The position numbers and the translations under genes were made by a program. 32,696 nucleotides of DNA from Chloroflexota bacterium (GTDB lineage: Bacteria; Chloroflexota; Anaerolineae; Promineifilales; Promineifilaceae), in the NCBI GenBank assembly GCA_024223125.1, contig JAAEOP010000171.1, positions 1-32,696 on the forward strand, in the 5' to 3' direction. This document shows positions 1 to 7,776 of this stretch, one piece after another. Within the stretch, counting starts at the first letter, position 1; every line of letters starts with the position of its first letter. The notes beneath the pieces were generated by a model, which was given only the letters and a program-made list of their open reading frames with translations, searched no databases and was not told the origin of the DNA.

Positions 1-527
1 GCAACGGCCGTTTCCGCCGTAATCGTTTCGTTGCTATACAAAACTGCTGCCGCTCGTTTGCGGCCAATGACCTTTGCCAACAAAACAGCCCACCCTCCAT
101 CAGGACTTGGTCCAACGACGCTGTAAAAGGGTGTGAAGCTGGCTTCTGGCGACACCAGTACCATATCGCTGGCCAGAATAAAACCCAGTGAACCGCCTGT
201 TGTTTGCCCATGCACGGCCGTTATCACCGGAACCGGCAAATCAATGAGCGCTAACATGCACTCGTTCAATAATCCCACAATCCGCCCTGAGTAGGCGGCG
301 ATGTCGTCGGCATGGTCAACAAAACCTTGTGCATCCCCTCCGGTAGAGAAGGAACGGCCGTTGGCCTGCAAAACAAGAGCGCGAATGTTAGAGTCGGCGG
401 TTGCGGCCGTTAACTTTGCCAACATCTCCTCCAAAAAAACAGGAACCAGACTGTTATGTCGCTCCGGCCGGTTTAAAGTCAGAACGGCCGTCTGTCCTAC
501 CGTGTCACGCAATACCAACTCACCCAT
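1..527 (-). CDS. Enoyl-CoA hydratase/isomerase family protein (crotonase fold), C-terminus cut by window edge
   Basis: Reading from an ATG at 527 off the left edge gives about 175 residues beginning MGELVLRDTVGQTAVLTLNR. Crotonase-family signatures are visible: TLNRPERHNS near residue 17, the first oxyanion-hole segment FSTGGDAQGF near residue 59, and the second, HGQTTGGSLGF, near residue 105. The region that carries catalytic Glu in classical enoyl-CoA hydratases reads VVGPSPDGGW, so an Asp sits where the second Glu is expected. That pattern is known from delta3,delta2-enoyl-CoA isomerases and PaaG-like isomerases, so isomerase activity is as likely as hydration. The ATG overlaps the end of the upstream MaoC-type gene by 8 bases (ATGGGTGA), which implies translational coupling. 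The family is secure; the exact reaction is not. Confidence 0.85.
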   Translation of the reverse strand, partial: MGELVLRDTVGQTAVLTLNRPERHNSLVPVFLEEMLAKLTAATADSNIRALVLQANGRSFSTGGDAQGFVDHADDIAAYSGRIVGLLNECMLALIDLPVPVITAVHGQTTGGSLGFILASDMVLVSPEASFTPFYSVVGPSPDGGWAVLLAKVIGRKRAAAVLYSNETITAETAV

Positions 528-897
528 AAGCCAACACACACTCCCCGTCGCACGTTAATGCGCCAGATTCATTCAAAATTTGGGTCGTCACATGAAGCTG
601 CTGTTCGTTAGCTTGCCTGACGCCGATACGAATTTCCAGCCGTTCGTCGGCAAACGTTGGCGCTGGAAACAGCAACTGCTGTTCAAGCTGCACAGCGCCC
701 GGAAAATAACGGTTGAGCGCCCCGCAAATGACGCTGTACAAGAACATGCCATGGGCTACCGTGCGCCCAAACCGTGTCCTTACCGCAAATGCCGGATTGA
801 CATGAATCGGGTTATCATCCCCGCTCAGTCGGGCAAATTCGTCAAAATCAGCCTGCGTAAATAGTTTTGTTTCGGTGAAAGTCTGTCCTGTTTTCAT
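520..897 (-). CDS. MaoC-like (R)-specific enoyl-CoA hydratase
   Basis: A 125-aa single hot-dog domain protein of the length usual for PhaJ-type hydratases. The hydratase-2 signature is intact: LSGDDNPIHVNPAFA at residues 24-38, with Asp27 and His32 at the spacing of the PhaJ catalytic Asp/His pair, followed by FGRTVAHGMF. It should act on CoA- or ACP-bound 2-enoyl substrates in the cytoplasm. It starts with ATG at 897 with no clear Shine-Dalgarno sequence. It lies 50 bases downstream of an acyl-CoA synthetase gene and overlaps the following enoyl-CoA hydratase gene, so it is probably part of the same transcript. Two different hydratase folds side by side suggest handling of both R and S stereochemistry or of two chain positions (inference). 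Confidence 0.88.
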   Translation of the reverse strand: MKTGQTFTETKLFTQADFDEFARLSGDDNPIHVNPAFAVRTRFGRTVAHGMFLYSVICGALNRYFPGAVQLEQQLLFPAPTFADERLEIRIGVRQANEQQLHVTTQILNESGALTCDGECVLAYG

Positions 898-947
898 GAT
901 TTAATAATTAAAAATGGCAGATTCGTATGGAGATCATCTTTCATCTT

Positions 948-2486
948 TTATTCTGCAACCGATTCTCCATGTGTCTGCCGTAATTCGCGTTTCAACACCT
1001 TGCCGGCTGCGGTACGCGGCAGGGGTTCATCCAGAAAAACCACTGATTTTGGAATCTTGTAGCGAGCCAGTTTAGTCTGACAAAAGTCAATGATTTCCGT
1101 TTCCGAGGCAGTCTGGTTTTCTTTAAGCACAATGAGGGCGCGTCCCGTTTCCTGCCATTTGGGATGCGGTACACCGATCACAGCCACCTCCGCCACGGCC
1201 GTATGCTGATAAATCACATTTTCCACTTCGGCCGGGTACACATTTTCCCCGCCGGAAATAAACATATCTTTCCAACGATCCACAATATAGAAAAAGCCTT
1301 CTTCATCATAGCGGGCGGCATCACCGGAGTGCAGCCAGCCATCGTGCAAGGCTTCGGCTGTCGCTTCTGGGCGGTTCCAGTAGCCGTTGGTCACGTTGCC
1401 GCCTCGGATGCACAGTTCACCCACTTCATTTGGCCCCAGGATACGGCCGTCTCGATCTATAATTTGCACCTCCGTATGCAAAACAGGCTTGCCTACCGAT
1501 CCCGCCTTACGCACTGCATCCGCCGGGGTAATGATAAAAACCGTCGGCCCCGTTTCCGTCATCCCGAAGCCTTGTTGAATAATGATGCCCTTTTCCGCAA
1601 ATGCGTGCGTTAACGATGGCGGCAGCGATGATCCTCCGCTGGCCCAATGGCGCACGCCCGACAAATCATATTTCTCAAAATCTGAAAACTGGGACAATGC
1701 TAGATAGATGGCCGGAACCAACAGTATGACACTAACCTGCCAATCCTGAATAAGCCTCAGCAGTTGCGCCGGGTCGAATGTCCGCATCACAACCAGCGAC
1801 CCTCCGGCATGGAAAATCGGCCCGGCATACAGACCCAATCCGCCAGCGTGGAAAGTGGGCAGGACATTCAAATTCACATCCGCCGCAGTCAAATCAATAG
1901 CTTGTCCCATACCCACGGCGTTATAGAAGAAATTGCCGTATGTCACCTGCGCCCCTTTCGGCCGTCCTGTTGTTCCTGACGTGTAGAGGATAGCCCAAGT
2001 GTCGTCATACCTCAGACGCGGTCCAGAAAAATCGTCCGGAGAACCCATTGCCAGAGCCGCTTCATACCCCCAATCCCCTTCCGCTGGCGCGCTGCCCATA
2101 ACGATGTATGCGCCGCAGTTAATTTGAGGTCGAAGCGCGGCCACGGCATCCACAAATTCTGGTTCATAGAGCAGCACACGCGGGGCGCAATCGTTGAGGA
2201 TGTAAGCCAACTCTGGCACAGCCAGCCGCCAGTTAAGCGTATTCAAAATGGCTCCAATTTTGCTACAGGCAAATAACGCCTCGAAATAGTCGGAACTATT
2301 TTGGGCCAGGATAGAAACCCGATCTCCTTGCTGAATGTGCATCTCATCACGTAAAAAGCTGGCCAGCCGGTTTACCCGTCCATTAAACTGGCCATAGGTA
2401 AATTCCCGCCCGGTATGCGCGTCTACCAACGCCAGTTTGTTTGGCGTTCGTTCTGCATGTCGTTTAATCCAGTCGAAGTGAAGCAT
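948..2486 (-). CDS. AMP-dependent acyl-CoA synthetase (ANL superfamily), paralog 1
   Basis: A 512-aa adenylate-forming ligase expected to convert a carboxylic acid, ATP and CoA to acyl-CoA, AMP and PPi. Motifs in order: the Ser/Thr/Gly-rich P-loop LYTSGTTGRPKG at 167-178, QGFGMTETGP at about 305-314, the ribose-binding Asp389 in HSGD, the hinge VDRWKD near 402-407, ISGGENVYPAEVE, and the adenylation Lys496 in TAAGKVLKREL. All catalytic positions are present and the length is normal for a medium/long-chain fatty acyl-CoA synthetase. The start is ATG 2486, matching the N-termini of the two paralogs in this window. It lies 68 bases after the alpha/beta hydrolase gene across a repeat-rich spacer. 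The acid substrate cannot be deduced. Confidence 0.92.
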   Translation of the reverse strand: MLHFDWIKRHAERTPNKLALVDAHTGREFTYGQFNGRVNRLASFLRDEMHIQQGDRVSILAQNSSDYFEALFACSKIGAILNTLNWRLAVPELAYILNDCAPRVLLYEPEFVDAVAALRPQINCGAYIVMGSAPAEGDWGYEAALAMGSPDDFSGPRLRYDDTWAILYTSGTTGRPKGAQVTYGNFFYNAVGMGQAIDLTAADVNLNVLPTFHAGGLGLYAGPIFHAGGSLVVMRTFDPAQLLRLIQDWQVSVILLVPAIYLALSQFSDFEKYDLSGVRHWASGGSSLPPSLTHAFAEKGIIIQQGFGMTETGPTVFIITPADAVRKAGSVGKPVLHTEVQIIDRDGRILGPNEVGELCIRGGNVTNGYWNRPEATAEALHDGWLHSGDAARYDEEGFFYIVDRWKDMFISGGENVYPAEVENVIYQHTAVAEVAVIGVPHPKWQETGRALIVLKENQTASETEIIDFCQTKLARYKIPKSVVFLDEPLPRTAAGKVLKRELRQTHGESVAE

Positions 2487-2489
2487 ATG

Positions 2490-2554
2490 ATTTCCGAATT
2501 CGGAATGGGGAGTGCGGAGTCACGGCCGTTTATTCCCCATTCCCCATTCCCCAC
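2490..2554. repeat. ATTCC-type hairpin repeat in intergenic junction
   Basis: The whole spacer is built of short GGAATGGGGAGT-like units followed by the inverse (ATTCCCC units, three in a row at about 2532-2552), with a copy of ACGGCCGT at 2522-2529 in the loop. It can fold as a hairpin. Related units sit at 3622-3656, 5165-5218, 5588-5605 and 7813-7841. It could act as an mRNA processing or attenuation site, or be a purely repetitive element. Confidence 0.65.
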
Positions 2555-3607
2555 TCAATGAATGTGTGTATGAAAGTGACGATTAAATTCTTCCGGTTTC
2601 TCAATGTGGGGGCTGTGTCCACAATCAGCAAATACTACCTCCTGAAAACTACCGCCGTTTTCCTGGTACTGATCCAGCACAGATCGTGTTTGGGCGATCA
2701 TGGGCTGCGGCGGGAAAACGTCGGCGCCAGGCCAGCCGGGTACAAAATCCATCTGCCCCAATGTGCCAAAGTCAAAGAAGGATGTGTCGGAGACAATTTG
2801 ATCGCTGTCGCCGCGCACCCAGAGAATAGGCGGTTTTGGGTCTAGATCAACCAACCCGCTGGTGTTGAAGTAGGCCGGCGTCAAGGCATTGATGGGACCA
2901 TATTTACCTGGCGCGACATTGGGCCAATTTTCAGAAGCGGCAAAATCGCCTGGATAACGATCCTCTCCAATCTTCTCTAGCATGGATGCGGATAGATACG
3001 CTTCTTCGCGGTTAGCACGGAAAGGGGGTTTGTAGATAAACGTGTTTATCACATTGCGGGGCGAATTAGGGTCGTCTGCGCTGCGGTCATTTTCTTGAAT
3101 CCGCTTTATAAATTCAGGATTGACTGTCCCGGCGCCGGCGCCGGCAAAATCTGTGTAACAAGGTATGCCATCCAACCCTTTACTGCCGCCAAAACCATAA
3201 GGGCTGACGGGGGCAATCAAAGTGAGCGAGGCTACTAGTTCTGGATAGTCGAGGGCGAACTGCATGACAGCCCCGCCACCCAATGACCAGGAAACTAGAT
3301 GCGCCGCTTTATCGCCAAAGGTATCTGAAAGCGCTTTTAGATCGTCGCTCCAATCGCGGGCGCCTCGCGTAGCGTCAATGGTCAGGTCTTCTGTGTTCCC
3401 ATAGCCGCGCAAATCGGGTGCAATGCAGCGATATGTATCGGACAGAGCAAGCATTGTTTCCTCAAAATAGGCGGCTGCAGAAAAGTTGCCATGAATAAAA
3501 ACGACCGGGACGCCATCAGCTGGGCCGCTGGTCAGCACATGGGAGTTGATACGATTCGTCTGAATCATTTGGGACGTAATACCGGGTAATATTGGAACTG
3601 TAGACAT
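2555..3607 (-). CDS. Alpha/beta hydrolase fold protein
   Basis: A 350-aa hydrolase starting MSTVPILPG. The open frame continues upstream to a TTG at 3664, but that extension translates an intergenic repeat. ATG 3607 has a GGAG Shine-Dalgarno six bases upstream, so I take it as the start. The fold is shown by VVFIHGNFSAAA (oxyanion region, about 35-46), the nucleophile elbow LVSWSLGGG with Ser108 (first Gly of GxSxG replaced by Ser), an acidic pair in WVRGDSDQIVSD (Asp267/Asp269) and His331 in DCGHSPHIEKP. A long cap region lies between residues 135 and 250. It probably hydrolyses an ester, thioester or similar bond in the pathway served by the flanking acyl-CoA synthetases; substrate unknown. 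Confidence 0.85.
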   Translation of the reverse strand: MSTVPILPGITSQMIQTNRINSHVLTSGPADGVPVVFIHGNFSAAAYFEETMLALSDTYRCIAPDLRGYGNTEDLTIDATRGARDWSDDLKALSDTFGDKAAHLVSWSLGGGAVMQFALDYPELVASLTLIAPVSPYGFGGSKGLDGIPCYTDFAGAGAGTVNPEFIKRIQENDRSADDPNSPRNVINTFIYKPPFRANREEAYLSASMLEKIGEDRYPGDFAASENWPNVAPGKYGPINALTPAYFNTSGLVDLDPKPPILWVRGDSDQIVSDTSFFDFGTLGQMDFVPGWPGADVFPPQPMIAQTRSVLDQYQENGGSFQEVVFADCGHSPHIEKPEEFNRHFHTHIH

Positions 3608-3621
3608 TGTTTTCTCCATTT

Positions 3622-3656
3622 CAGAATGCGGAATGGGGAATGGGGATCCCCATTCC
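3622..3656. repeat. ATTCC-type hairpin repeat
   Basis: GAATGCGGAATGGGGAATGG followed by GGATCCCCATTCCG: a short inverted repeat of the same family as the one at 2490-2554. It lies immediately upstream of the hydrolase start at 3607 and downstream of the synthetase stop at 3661. Confidence 0.6.
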
Positions 3657-3660
3657 GTAA

Positions 3661-5160
3661 TCAACTATAGGTTTCCTTCAACTTAATTTTCTCTACTTTG
3701 CCATAGGGTGAATGAGGGAGGGCGTCAGTAAAAATGATGCTTTTGGGAACTTTGTAGCGGGCCAGATGCTGGCGGCAAAATTCCTGCAACTCGGTTTCAG
3801 TAGTGGTTGTGCCTTCTTTTAGAACCGTGACCATGAGACCTACTTCACCCCATTGGTCGTCAGGTTGACCGATGAGAGCGCATTCGACTACGGCCGTGTG
3901 CCGCAAAAACACCGCTTCTACTTCAGCCGCATAAACATTCTCGCCACCGCTGATGATCATATCTTTGAATCGGCCAACAATATAAAAGAAGCCATCCTTA
4001 TCTATACGCGCCATGTCGCCAGTGTAAAACCAGCCATTTACCAATGCCTGAGCAGCAGCCTCCGGATTATGCCAGTATCCCGTGCAGACGTGCGGCCCCT
4101 TGATGAGTAGTTCACCCGTCTCGCCAACAGCTACCTCATTCCCTTCACTGTCTACCAGACGCATCTCACTATGAAAAATCGGTTTGCCCACCGAACCGGT
4201 TTTGGGTACGCTTTCTTCATCGGTCATGCTAAAGCAGTTGGGGCCGACTTCGGTCAGACCATACCCTTGACGGAAAACGATCTCTTTTTCCTCCCGCCAA
4301 ACGTTGATTAGTTTGGGCGGGCAGGGCGCGCCGCCGCTGATGAAAAAGTGAACGTGACTGAAATCGGCCGTTTCGTATTGAGGTAAGTTTTGCCACATCT
4401 GGAAAAGGGTGGGCACGCCTAAAATGACGGTGCATTTTTCTTCCAAAATAGTGCGTAGGGACATTTCTGGATTAAATCCTTTGTCCAGAATAATGCGCCC
4501 ACCCAGATAGAGCAGGGGAGTGAGGAAAGCGAACAGCCCACCGGCATGGAAAAGAGGTGTAAAGATTGGAGAAACGTCGTGTTCGGTGAGTCCCCAGGAC
4601 ACGGCCGTGTTGATACAATTCCACAAAACTTGCCGGTGGGGAATAATGGCTCCTTTCGGCCGTCCGGTGGTGCCAGAGGTGTACAGAATGCAGTACGGTG
4701 ATTCCTCGTTCAAACCGGTGGGAGTAGAGGGTTCATCAGCCGACTGATTGGCGAGGTCGTTTTCATATTGTCTGAGCAATACGATCTGTTCTACTTCAAT
4801 ATCGGGGCACATTTGCACGGCCGTTTCATCAAACTCTTCCCCCACAAGCAAAAGGCAAGGGGTGCAATCGTTGACGATATAGTTGAGTTCGACCGGGGCT
4901 AAGCGCCAGTTTAACGGCGTAAAAACTGCCCCGATTTTTCCACAGGCATAAAACAGATCGATAAAAGAGATATGGTTATGCGCCAAAATAGAGACGCGAT
5001 CCCCTTCCACAACGCCCTTGTCCAACAGCCAGTTTGCAGCCTGATTGCTCCGTGCGTTGAGCGCTGCATAAGTGAACCGCCGTCCCGTTTCCAAATCCAG
5101 TAATGCTTCCCGGTCTGGTGTCAGTCGCGCTCGATTTGTAAGTAAGTTTGCCACGTACAC
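3661..5160 (-). CDS. AMP-dependent acyl-CoA synthetase (ANL superfamily), paralog 2
   Basis: A 499-aa adenylate-forming ligase with the full motif set: LYTSGTTGRPKG at 159-170, RQGYGLTEVGP at about 297-307, Asp382 in [21 protein letters not shown] around 395-410, and the C-terminal catalytic Lys488 in PYGKVEKIKL. It is clearly related to the 512-aa and 509-aa synthetases in this window, but the three differ throughout and are not recent copies. The start is uncertain: the frame opens at GTG 5160, but the GTG at 5154 (protein beginning ANLLTNRARLTPD) has AGGGG five bases upstream and aligns better with the paralogs. Expected reaction: ATP-dependent formation of an acyl-CoA thioester. Substrate unknown. 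Confidence 0.91.
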   Translation of the reverse strand: MYVANLLTNRARLTPDREALLDLETGRRFTYAALNARSNQAANWLLDKGVVEGDRVSILAHNHISFIDLFYACGKIGAVFTPLNWRLAPVELNYIVNDCTPCLLLVGEEFDETAVQMCPDIEVEQIVLLRQYENDLANQSADEPSTPTGLNEESPYCILYTSGTTGRPKGAIIPHRQVLWNCINTAVSWGLTEHDVSPIFTPLFHAGGLFAFLTPLLYLGGRIILDKGFNPEMSLRTILEEKCTVILGVPTLFQMWQNLPQYETADFSHVHFFISGGAPCPPKLINVWREEKEIVFRQGYGLTEVGPNCFSMTDEESVPKTGSVGKPIFHSEMRLVDSEGNEVAVGETGELLIKGPHVCTGYWHNPEAAAQALVNGWFYTGDMARIDKDGFFYIVGRFKDMIISGGENVYAAEVEAVFLRHTAVVECALIGQPDDQWGEVGLMVTVLKEGTTTTETELQEFCRQHLARYKVPKSIIFTDALPHSPYGKVEKIKLKETYS

Positions 5161-5164
5161 CCCT

Positions 5165-5218
5165 GTGAGTGCGGAATGCGGAGTGCGGGATTTTCATTCC
5201 CCATTCCGAATTCCGCGT
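5165..5218. repeat. ATTCC-type hairpin repeat
   Basis: GAGTGCGGAATGCGGAGTGC on the left and CATTCCCCATTCCGAATTCC on the right make an imperfect hairpin filling the gap between the small four-helix-bundle gene and the second synthetase. Same family as the repeats at 2490-2554 and 3622-3656. Confidence 0.6.
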
Positions 5219-5560
5219 TCATTTCTTGCGTTGTTTTGCAGTGTTGATGGAAGAAACGGTAATAGCAACTAACTCGTCGGCTTCTTGCATCAAGGGTTGC
5301 AACAATGATTCCTGCATGATATCCGCCTCGACAAGCAGTTCCATCCAGTACAAGGACTCATCGGCTTCTTCCTCAACCGTACCCATTTTTGAAATAAAAT
5401 CGGCCGTTGATTTAGCCCTGCAAGCGGCGCGGTAATTTGCCCCCACCGATGTGCCGGAATGCAATAGCTGTCGTCCAATTACGCCGGCCGTTCGTTCTTT
5501 GGGCAATGATTCCGTCAACCGAATTGCCCGCAAAGCAAACTGCTTCGTCCGTTTCTTCAA
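5219..5560 (-). CDS. Four-helix bundle protein of the 23S rRNA intervening-sequence (IVS/S23) family
   Basis: A protein of about 113 aa with the family core QLLHSGTSVGANYRAACRAK at residues 31-50, then TADFISKMGTVEEEADESLYWMELL, which matches the TIGR02436-type four-helix bundle. Such proteins are found inside 23S rRNA intervening sequences and as free-standing genes; their molecular role is unsettled. The frame opens at TTG 5560 with a stop a few codons upstream and no well-spaced ribosome site. The bases just upstream contain a direct duplication of GAGGATTTGAA, and the conserved family start (DLKKRTKQFALR) begins right at this duplication, so the original start may have been damaged. The gene sits between a KAS III-like gene and an acyl-CoA synthetase gene with no evident functional link. 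Confidence 0.8.
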   Translation of the reverse strand: MKKRTKQFALRAIRLTESLPKERTAGVIGRQLLHSGTSVGANYRAACRAKSTADFISKMGTVEEEADESLYWMELLVEADIMQESLLQPLMQEADELVAITVSSINTAKQRKK

Positions 5561-5612
5561 ATCCTCTTGTCCTATTCAAATCCTCCATCATTCCGCAATC
5601 CGTATTCCACAA
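5561..5612. repeat. Junction with ATTCC-type units and GAGGATTTGAA direct duplication
   Basis: Contains ATTCCGCAATCCGTATTCC (5590-5608), a short member of the ATTCC family, plus two copies of GAGGATTTGAA (minus strand) within 32 bases. It separates the KAS III-like stop from the start of the four-helix-bundle gene. Confidence 0.45.
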
Positions 5613-6656
5613 TCAACTCGTTCCCCATTGCACAATGCCGGCCGCCCAGACGTAGCCAATGCCGGCCGCCACAATTGCCATGAGATCGCCGTCTTTTAAG
5701 CGGCCGACTTTCAATCCTTCCCGAATACCGAACATGGCATCCTGCTCGCCTGTGTGCCCAATATCGCCTAGATAAACCGACTGTTCCTTTGTCAATCCAA
5801 GACGGGTCAGCATATCCTGGTGACCGGATGGTTTGATAAGCACCATATTCAGAAAATCAATATCTGCTTTTGTGTATGGGGTTCCATTCGGTTTGGCCCC
5901 GCTTTTACGCAGCGCCTCATCTACGCAATGTATCCAGTTGTCCATCGAAACTTCATTTAGGCGATCTTTCATCGCTTCCGGTTCTACCAGGTCAAAATAA
6001 AACAAACCCGCCTCGACAGCTTCCGGTGTGGGAAACTGCACCGTGCCGCTGGCCGGAACAACAACATGCTTGCTCATAAAGCCATCGGTAATCAGATGGC
6101 TCCCCAATACTTTGTTCGTCGGCCAGTTTTTACGCAAAAGCATGGCCCCGCCACCCGCGCCGATATTCCATAAAAATGTGGTGCGCTTATTTTGGAAATT
6201 GATAAAGTCAGAGATGCGATAGCCGCCAGCGATGAGAACGGTGTTGATTTCTGGGTCGGCGAGCATCATGTTTTTAGCCATTTTCATGGCGCTAACGGTG
6301 GTGGCGCAACGGTTGTGGATGTCTATAGCCCAGGCATTGGCAGCCCCAACTTCATAAGCCAGATGAATGCCAGATGTCCACAAGAAATATTCGCGCCATT
6401 CTTCGGTGGTGCAAAGAACCAGGTCAATTTCCTCTGGTTGAATATCGGTTTTGGACAGGCAGTCGAGAGCGGCTTTAATGCCCATTTCGTTGGGGTGATC
6501 ATCTGGGCCACCGACGTGCTTTTTTGTAATGCCCAGCTTGTCGCGCACAACCCATTCTGGTAGCCCGCTCATGTCAGCGATTTCTGCGGCCGTCAGGTAA
6601 CTTTCTGGCGAGTAAGTTCCTATGCTGACAATACCGACTGTTGTTTCTTGTGTCAT
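5613..6656 (-). CDS. 3-oxoacyl-ACP synthase III-like (thiolase superfamily) condensing enzyme
   Basis: A 347-aa protein with the FabH/KAS III layout. The candidate active-site Cys117 lies in DIHNRCATTVSAMKMAK, a Gly-rich turn WNIGAGGGAMLL follows at 163-174, and His279 is in LIKPSGHQDML. The third catalytic residue of FabH, the Asn of the GNTS loop, is not present: the corresponding segment reads LGDIGHTGEQD (296-306). The enzyme is therefore a divergent family member that may use acyl-CoA rather than acyl-ACP, or have a modified Claisen condensation chemistry (inference). It starts at ATG 6656. It lies downstream of a repeat-rich spacer and upstream of acyl-CoA synthetase genes, with no fab or PKS genes in view, which argues against a housekeeping FabH role. 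Confidence 0.85.
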   Translation of the reverse strand: MTQETTVGIVSIGTYSPESYLTAAEIADMSGLPEWVVRDKLGITKKHVGGPDDHPNEMGIKAALDCLSKTDIQPEEIDLVLCTTEEWREYFLWTSGIHLAYEVGAANAWAIDIHNRCATTVSAMKMAKNMMLADPEINTVLIAGGYRISDFINFQNKRTTFLWNIGAGGGAMLLRKNWPTNKVLGSHLITDGFMSKHVVVPASGTVQFPTPEAVEAGLFYFDLVEPEAMKDRLNEVSMDNWIHCVDEALRKSGAKPNGTPYTKADIDFLNMVLIKPSGHQDMLTRLGLTKEQSVYLGDIGHTGEQDAMFGIREGLKVGRLKDGDLMAIVAAGIGYVWAAGIVQWGTS

Positions 6657-6668
6657 GACTTCTTTTTA

Positions 6669-6709
6669 TTGGAGATTGGAGATTGGAGATTTGTCCAATC
6701 TTTAATCTC
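6669..6709. repeat. GGAGATT-type palindromic repeat, intergenic copy
   Basis: Three GGAGATT-type units (6671-6691) followed by the inverse CCAATCTTTAATCTC. It is the intergenic form of the element found inside coding genes at 13209-13290, 19635-19681 and 26483-26549, and after a stop codon at 18331-18365. Here it lies just upstream of the KAS III-like start codon. Confidence 0.7.
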
Positions 6710-6720
6710 GTATCCGTTCA

Positions 6721-6883
6721 GACCCTAAGGGCTTGTAACCATTCACTCCCCCAAGGTGCCCGGCACTTATAAACGAGTGTGCTACTCCAGTAGACTTGGT
6801 AATGAAGTGCCGGGCACCTGAATGGTTACAAGGGTTTTTGTGCCCAATACAATAGTGTTCTCAGGAGTAAAACCCTTAGGGTC
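6721..6883. repeat. 163-bp nested inverted repeat (cruciform-like element)
   Basis: Three nested perfect stems are visible. GACCCTAAGGG at 6721-6731 pairs with 6873-6883. CTTGTAACCATTCA at 6732-6745 pairs with 6819-6832. AGGTGCCCGGCACTT at 6754-6768 pairs with 6805-6819. The middle and inner stems share position 6819. There is no open reading frame of note, so it looks like a non-autonomous mobile or structural element rather than a gene. The left end (TTCAGACCCTAAGG, 6717-6730) recurs at 32564-32577. Confidence 0.8.
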
Positions 6884-6906
6884 TCGGCAGTCCCCCGAAA
6901 GCTTAC

Positions 6907-7770
6907 TTAATCTCCAGTAATAAATTCAGTTATTGCTTTAGCTACCTGTTTTGCATTTTTGCCAAAGACCATAGTGACATGGTTGCCGGGAACATGAATG
7001 TATTGGCAGTTAGCCATTTGCGCGGCCGTTTCTCTGGCATCTGTTTCAGTTAGAATTGGCGGACTTCCCGGTGGGCCGTAGGGGTCGGTGGCGTTGATGA
7101 GAACGGCCGGACAGATTACGCCATTGATAATGGCCTCCCAATCTTCCTCAAGAATGCCATCAATGACCGCCCCAATTGCGGCCGGCGTTGCATGCGCCTG
7201 GGCTGTGCCATCGTCATTAACCTGCATGTCCGCCTGGAAATATGCTTCCAATGAATCATCCCAAAGGTCATCCAGAAAGGGCATTTGTTTCATGGCCGCA
7301 ATGTAAGCGTCTACCGAGGGCAATACGGTTCCTAATCTGTCCAGAGACGGCCGTATCATTTCTGCCACCTTTGGGTCTGCGGCCGCCTTGGCGGCATCAA
7401 TAATTACAATGCGCTCGACGCGATCTGGATAATTGGCCGCCAAATACAAACTTAACAAGCCGCCAAAGGAATGACCGACCAGGGTAGCCTGTTCAATACC
7501 TTCCGCATCCAGGACGCCAATGACATCGGCCGCGTGGTCAGCCATCGTGTAGCTACTTTCTGGCTTATCGCTTAGGCCGCGTCCGCGCAAATCCAAAGCC
7601 AATATCCGAAAACGAGGGGTGACGCCAGCCTGCGCTACGCCGTCAAAAAGGCGTGCATTGGCCGTTAAACCGGGCAGATAAACCAATGTTGGCTCACCGC
7701 CAGGATGATCCAGCGCATGTAATAACACCCCATTCGTTTGAATATATTTTTCCTGAATGTATCTATTCAT
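6907..7770 (-). CDS. Alpha/beta hydrolase fold protein
   Basis: A 287-aa hydrolase with a canonical layout: LVYLPGLTANARLF near residues 29-42, ALDLRGRGLSDKP at 58-70, nucleophile elbow VGHSFGG with Ser101, a likely acidic residue Asp229 in INATDPYG, and His264 in VPGNHVTMVFG. The size and the LRGRGLS motif fit the large family of small-molecule esterases and meta-cleavage-type hydrolases. It starts at ATG 7770 (MNRYIQEKYI). It lies between a third acyl-CoA synthetase gene and the KAS III-like gene on the same strand. A 13-codon piece resembling its own C-terminus lies just upstream (7777-7815). Substrate unknown. Confidence 0.87.
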   Translation of the reverse strand: MNRYIQEKYIQTNGVLLHALDHPGGEPTLVYLPGLTANARLFDGVAQAGVTPRFRILALDLRGRGLSDKPESSYTMADHAADVIGVLDAEGIEQATLVGHSFGGLLSLYLAANYPDRVERIVIIDAAKAAADPKVAEMIRPSLDRLGTVLPSVDAYIAAMKQMPFLDDLWDDSLEAYFQADMQVNDDGTAQAHATPAAIGAVIDGILEEDWEAIINGVICPAVLINATDPYGPPGSPPILTETDARETAAQMANCQYIHVPGNHVTMVFGKNAKQVAKAITEFITGD

Positions 7771-7776
7771 GATTCA

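Noticed and set aside
2555..3664. N-terminal extension of the first hydrolase to TTG 3664
   Set aside because: The added residues translate an intergenic repeat, while ATG 3607 has a well-placed GGAG site.
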